A stretch of 17,386 nt of DNA from Aquificaceae bacterium UBA2488 (GTDB lineage Bacteria; Aquificota; Aquificia; Aquificales; Aquificaceae): positions 892-18,277 of the forward strand of contig DDOS01000124.1 in the NCBI GenBank assembly GCA_002341805.1, written 5' to 3'. This document shows positions 14,590 through 17,386 of the stretch, piece after piece (position 1 is the stretch's first letter; every line of letters starts with the position of its first letter). Made by a program: the position numbers and the translations under genes. Below the pieces are notes generated by a model that had not been told where the DNA came from, ran no database searches, and saw nothing but the letters and a program-made list of their open reading frames with translations.

Positions 14590-16410
14590 TTATAAATACT
14601 CTTTTTCAAACCATCTGTTAAATATCTCTATACCCCAGATGTGTTGTTTAAAGGGTTTTCCGTTTTCATATAAAAAGCCTAAAAACTTTTCTTTGAAAAA
14701 TCCGTGTTCTTTGTTTATTTTAAGCCAGTATTTTAATAGGTCTTTTTTCTCTTTATAAAGCCACTCTATAAAGGGATATGAAAACCCTTTTTTACGTCTA
14801 TAAACTATCTCCTGTGGTAAATATTTTATGGCTATCTTTTTTAAGAGGTTTTTATTGGTATTTGATATTCTTATATCATGGTGTATGTTTAGTACATACT
14901 CATGGAGTTTATGATCGAGCATTGGTGCTCTTAACTCTACGGAATGTGCCATAGACATCTTATCTATTTTCATCATAAGCACCTCTGCTATCCACATATA
15001 AATATCCACAAAATAATACCATATAGATATATGATTGTGATTATAAAACTTATATAGATTTTTAAAATGCTCTATGCTATCGTAAGACTCTAAAGAAGTA
15101 AGCTCTTTTAATGTAGAATCGTTAAAACACTCTCCAAAGCTCCTAAACACAACATCATTTGATGTAGCTCTTAAAAGTAGCTCTTTGTCTTTGGTATAAT
15201 CTTCATGTTTTAGTATGTATTCTTTTAGATAATGTCTTAAATTTGGTTTTAGGCTTTCAATATCTTCAAAAGCCAAATACTTAAAATATATATCGTATCC
15301 AAAAAATAGCTCATCAGAGCCCTCACCCGAAAGAGCCACCTTTATATCATGTTTATGAATCTCTTTGGCAATCAGATATGTAGGCAAAGTGGCAGGATCA
15401 TTTATAGGCTCATCAAGATAATAAACAATTTCATCTATAGTGTTTGTAAAATCCTTTGAGGATATAACTATCTCATGGTGCTTTGATTTTATATAATCTG
15501 CTACCATCTTAGCATAGGGAAGCTCGCTATATTCTTTGTATTCATCATAACCTATTGAGAATGTGTTTATAGGTTTTTGGCTTATCTTGGCATAAATAGC
15601 ACTCACAAACGATGAATCTATACCACCAGAGAGTAAAGAAGCCACTTCCACATCCGATACAAGCCTCAATTCCACAGATTCTATAAGTTTTCGCTCTATA
15701 TCTATTATTATCTTATCTTCCTCTTGGTATTCTTTGTTTATATAATCAAGGGGGTTATAATATCTTTCTATTTTAAGTTTGTTATCTTTTAAAAACCCAA
15801 AACAAGAAGCAGGTAGTTTTTTAATATCCCTATACATGGTTTTATCCACTTGAGGGGCTAAGTATCTAAGATAATCTACAAGAGCTTCTTCATCCACAAA
15901 GGGTTTTTTATCGAAAAACTCTATCAGAGCTTTTATCTCGGAAGAAAATATAAACATATTTTTATAAAATGTGTAATAAAATGGTTTTTTACCAAATCTA
16001 TCCCTTGCTATAAAAAGTTCATTGGTTTTTTTATCGTATATGGCAAAAGCAAACATGCCTCTAAGTTTGTTTAAAATCTCAATACCAAAATATCTATAGC
16101 CTTTTAAAATTACCTCTGTATCTGTATGAGAGTTAAAAGAGATTCCTCTTGATATCAAAAAATCCCTTATCTCTTGATAATTGTAAATCTCTCCGTTGAA
16201 AACGATAATAAGATTATCATCCACCATCGGTTGATTGCCTTTTTCGGAAAGGTCTATGATGGATAGTCTTCTATGTCCAAGGATTATATTTTTATCTTCG
16301 TATAGTCCATCAGCATCTGGTCCTCTATGGGATATCTTTTTTAGGGCTTTTAAAAAAATATCTTTATATAAACTTGCATGTTCTCCAATAATTCCAAGTA
16401 TTCCACACAT
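14590..16410 (-). CDS. asnB: Asparagine synthetase (glutamine-hydrolysing)
   Basis: Makes asparagine from aspartate, ATP and glutamine-derived ammonia. The 606-residue protein starts MCGILGIIGE with Cys2 exposed as the class II glutamine amidotransferase nucleophile after Met removal. Further amidotransferase motifs: ISHRGPDADG (about 26-35), HRRLSIIDL and FNGEIYNY (71-78). The synthetase domain has the ATP pyrophosphatase loop LLSGGIDSS (259-267) and ALSGEGSDELFFGYD (359-373). All expected catalytic elements are present. Some members of this family amidate sugars or peptides in surface-polysaccharide loci, so a specialised role is possible; the divergent DUF354 gene hints mildly at this. The ATG has no Shine-Dalgarno and lies 6 nt after a TATACT -10, so a leaderless message is predicted. 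Confidence 0.93.
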   Translation of the reverse strand: MCGILGIIGEHASLYKDIFLKALKKISHRGPDADGLYEDKNIILGHRRLSIIDLSEKGNQPMVDDNLIIVFNGEIYNYQEIRDFLISRGISFNSHTDTEVILKGYRYFGIEILNKLRGMFAFAIYDKKTNELFIARDRFGKKPFYYTFYKNMFIFSSEIKALIEFFDKKPFVDEEALVDYLRYLAPQVDKTMYRDIKKLPASCFGFLKDNKLKIERYYNPLDYINKEYQEEDKIIIDIERKLIESVELRLVSDVEVASLLSGGIDSSFVSAIYAKISQKPINTFSIGYDEYKEYSELPYAKMVADYIKSKHHEIVISSKDFTNTIDEIVYYLDEPINDPATLPTYLIAKEIHKHDIKVALSGEGSDELFFGYDIYFKYLAFEDIESLKPNLRHYLKEYILKHEDYTKDKELLLRATSNDVVFRSFGECFNDSTLKELTSLESYDSIEHFKNLYKFYNHNHISIWYYFVDIYMWIAEVLMMKIDKMSMAHSVELRAPMLDHKLHEYVLNIHHDIRISNTNKNLLKKIAIKYLPQEIVYRRKKGFSYPFIEWLYKEKKDLLKYWLKINKEHGFFKEKFLGFLYENGKPFKQHIWGIEIFNRWFEKEYL

Positions 16411-16416
16411 ACTTAT

Positions 16417-16445
16417 AGTATACTACATACGATATGTAGACTCAA
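16417..16445 (-). promoter_or_regulatory. asnB promoter with a palindrome filling the spacer
   Basis: Minus strand: TTGAGT (16445-16440), a spacer of exactly 17 bp, then TATACT (16422-16417), with the asnB ATG 6 nt further on. The spacer CTACATATCGTATGTAG is a perfect palindrome of 7-bp arms around three bases. A dimeric regulator bound there would sit squarely between the -35 and -10, normally giving repression. The predicted start of transcription is the A of the ATG. Confidence 0.7.
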
Positions 16446-16486
16446 TTTTCAATATGGATTATATATGATAAGGTTTAATTGAAAAT
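16445..16486. repeat. 9-bp inverted repeat upstream of asnB
   Basis: ATTTTCAAT (16445-16453) and ATTGAAAAT (16478-16486) are perfect reverse complements. Their centres are 33 bp apart, about three helical turns, and the first arm touches the asnB -35. They could be paired regulator sites in the intergenic space between asnB and the divergent DUF354 gene; the AT-rich composition means chance is not excluded. Confidence 0.45.
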
Positions 16487-16526
16487 CATGGCTTGAAAAA
16501 TATAGATTGCTAAAAATATTTTGATA

Positions 16527-16532
16527 TATAAT
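16527..16532 (+). promoter_or_regulatory. Candidate -10 of the DUF354 gene (leaderless)
   Basis: A perfect TATAAT lies 8 nt before the ATG at 16541. No convincing -35 is seen at 16-18 bp, and there is no Shine-Dalgarno. The layout resembles the leaderless starts of aroC and asnB. Confidence 0.4.
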
Positions 16533-16540
16533 ATAAGTCT

Positions 16541-17386
16541 ATGATTTGGTTTGATATTGTAACTCCAAAAGCAGCGCTATTTTTCTCTCCTGTTATTAAA
16601 AGCCTTAAAACCAAAGGTGAGGATATTGTTATCACTACTAGAAAATCAGAGGGTTATGATGAGATCGTGGAGCTTCTTGATATGCTTGATATAGGCTATC
16701 ATGTGGTGGGTGGGTTTGGTGGAGGCACACTAAATGGGAAACTTCATGCCAGCATTCAAAGAATGCATGAAATAGCTAAGCTTCTTGATAATTATAACCC
16801 AAGCGCTTTGGTAAGCATTTGTTCTGTAGATGCAAATAGAGTGGCTTTTGGGCTTGGTATACCGATAGTGAATTTTTACGATATACCTTTGTCTGATTAT
16901 AAATCAAACTTTAAAAAGGCTCTTCCACAAGCAAGGCTAACATTACCTCTTTCTAAAATAGCTCTAAAACCTTTTGTGGTGCCAGATGATATATTTTATA
17001 GGTTTGCATTAGACCATGATCAAGTGATAACTTATGATTTTATAGACCCACTTATTTGGCTTTATGATTTTAAACCAGATATAAACTATGTAAAAGATGT
17101 GATGAAAATCGCAACAGATAAACCCATCATAGTGATAAGAGAAGAGGAGTTTAAAGCTTCTTATGTGATGAAAAAATACAGCCTTTTATACGATGGGCTC
17201 ATGAGTCTAAAAGATAAGATAGATGCCACTTTTGTGATAATACCAAGATACGAAGCAGAGCACCTAAAAGAGCTGTTTGATTTTGCCATCATATTGGAGA
17301 AAAAATATATCATACAGCATCTTTTGGCTTATGCATCGCTTTTTATAGGTGGAGGTGGTACCATAAACTTAGAAGCCACATACTTT
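16541..17386 (+). CDS. DUF354-family protein, 3'-truncated by window edge
   Basis: The frame is open from ATG 16541 to the window end (282 codons, no stop). It begins MIWFDIVTPKAALFFSPVIK and continues KTKGEDIVITTRKSEGYDEI, which matches the start of the DUF354 family, a group of uncharacterised proteins with a GT-B-like fold related to glycosyltransferases and UDP-GlcNAc 2-epimerase. Further family-like features are VNFYDIPLSD (about 108-117), KPIIVIREEEFKASYV, and the Gly-rich ASLFIGGGGTINLEATYF at the edge, where GT-B enzymes bind the nucleotide-sugar phosphate. The molecular function is not established. It has no Shine-Dalgarno. It is divergent from asnB across a 130-bp spacer with inverted repeats. 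Confidence 0.85.
   Translation, partial: MIWFDIVTPKAALFFSPVIKSLKTKGEDIVITTRKSEGYDEIVELLDMLDIGYHVVGGFGGGTLNGKLHASIQRMHEIAKLLDNYNPSALVSICSVDANRVAFGLGIPIVNFYDIPLSDYKSNFKKALPQARLTLPLSKIALKPFVVPDDIFYRFALDHDQVITYDFIDPLIWLYDFKPDINYVKDVMKIATDKPIIVIREEEFKASYVMKKYSLLYDGLMSLKDKIDATFVIIPRYEAEHLKELFDFAIILEKKYIIQHLLAYASLFIGGGGTINLEATYF

Overview
The window is AT-rich throughout (roughly one third G+C by eye), with heavy use of AGA/AGG for arginine and ATA for isoleucine and Lys/Glu/Ile-rich proteins. Together with small, tightly overlapping genes and the gene types present, this suggests a thermophilic Gram-negative bacterium of the Aquificota (Hydrogenobaculum- or Sulfurihydrogenibium-like). That placement is inference, not a database result. 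No rRNA, tRNA or CRISPR array was found.

Region 1 (1-5054) is housekeeping. It holds the 3' part of prfA (release factor 1), a 31-residue membrane peptide whose start overlaps the prfA stop, and a convergent PA2779-family membrane protein with its own terminator. It continues with an aroC-aroD pair (chorismate synthase and type I dehydroquinate dehydratase) read from a near-consensus promoter that should give a leaderless mRNA, and uvrC, which runs convergently and overlaps the aroD end. Region 2 (5055-5455) has no intact gene; it holds a decayed remnant of an IS256/Mutator-type transposase.

Region 3 (5456-14546) is the most interesting part. Two divergent TonB-dependent outer-membrane receptors are followed by an exbB-exbD-tonB operon, which energises such receptors. 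A secreted two-domain protein (YncE-like beta-propeller plus phosphoesterase) converges on tonB. The promoters of both receptors and of exbB carry direct repeats of TTAAC/TTAAT at 11-bp spacing, with the last repeat starting exactly 15 bp upstream of the -10 hexamer in all three cases. A similar repeat pair lies upstream of the phosphoesterase gene. Such 11-bp repeats are the hallmark of PhoB/PhoP-type PHO boxes. I infer a phosphate-starvation regulon: the phosphoesterase would release phosphate from organic phosphate, and the TonB system would import phosphate, a phosphoester or a linked nutrient.

Region 4 (14590-17386) holds asnB (glutamine-hydrolysing asparagine synthetase) and, divergently, the 5' part of a DUF354-family gene. 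The asnB promoter has a perfect 17-bp palindrome that exactly fills the spacer between -35 and -10, and its mRNA should start at the ATG. Several genes here (aroC, asnB, probably uvrC, the DUF354 gene and possibly the phosphoesterase) lack a Shine-Dalgarno and have a -10 hexamer just 5-8 nt before the start codon, so leaderless transcripts look common in this organism.
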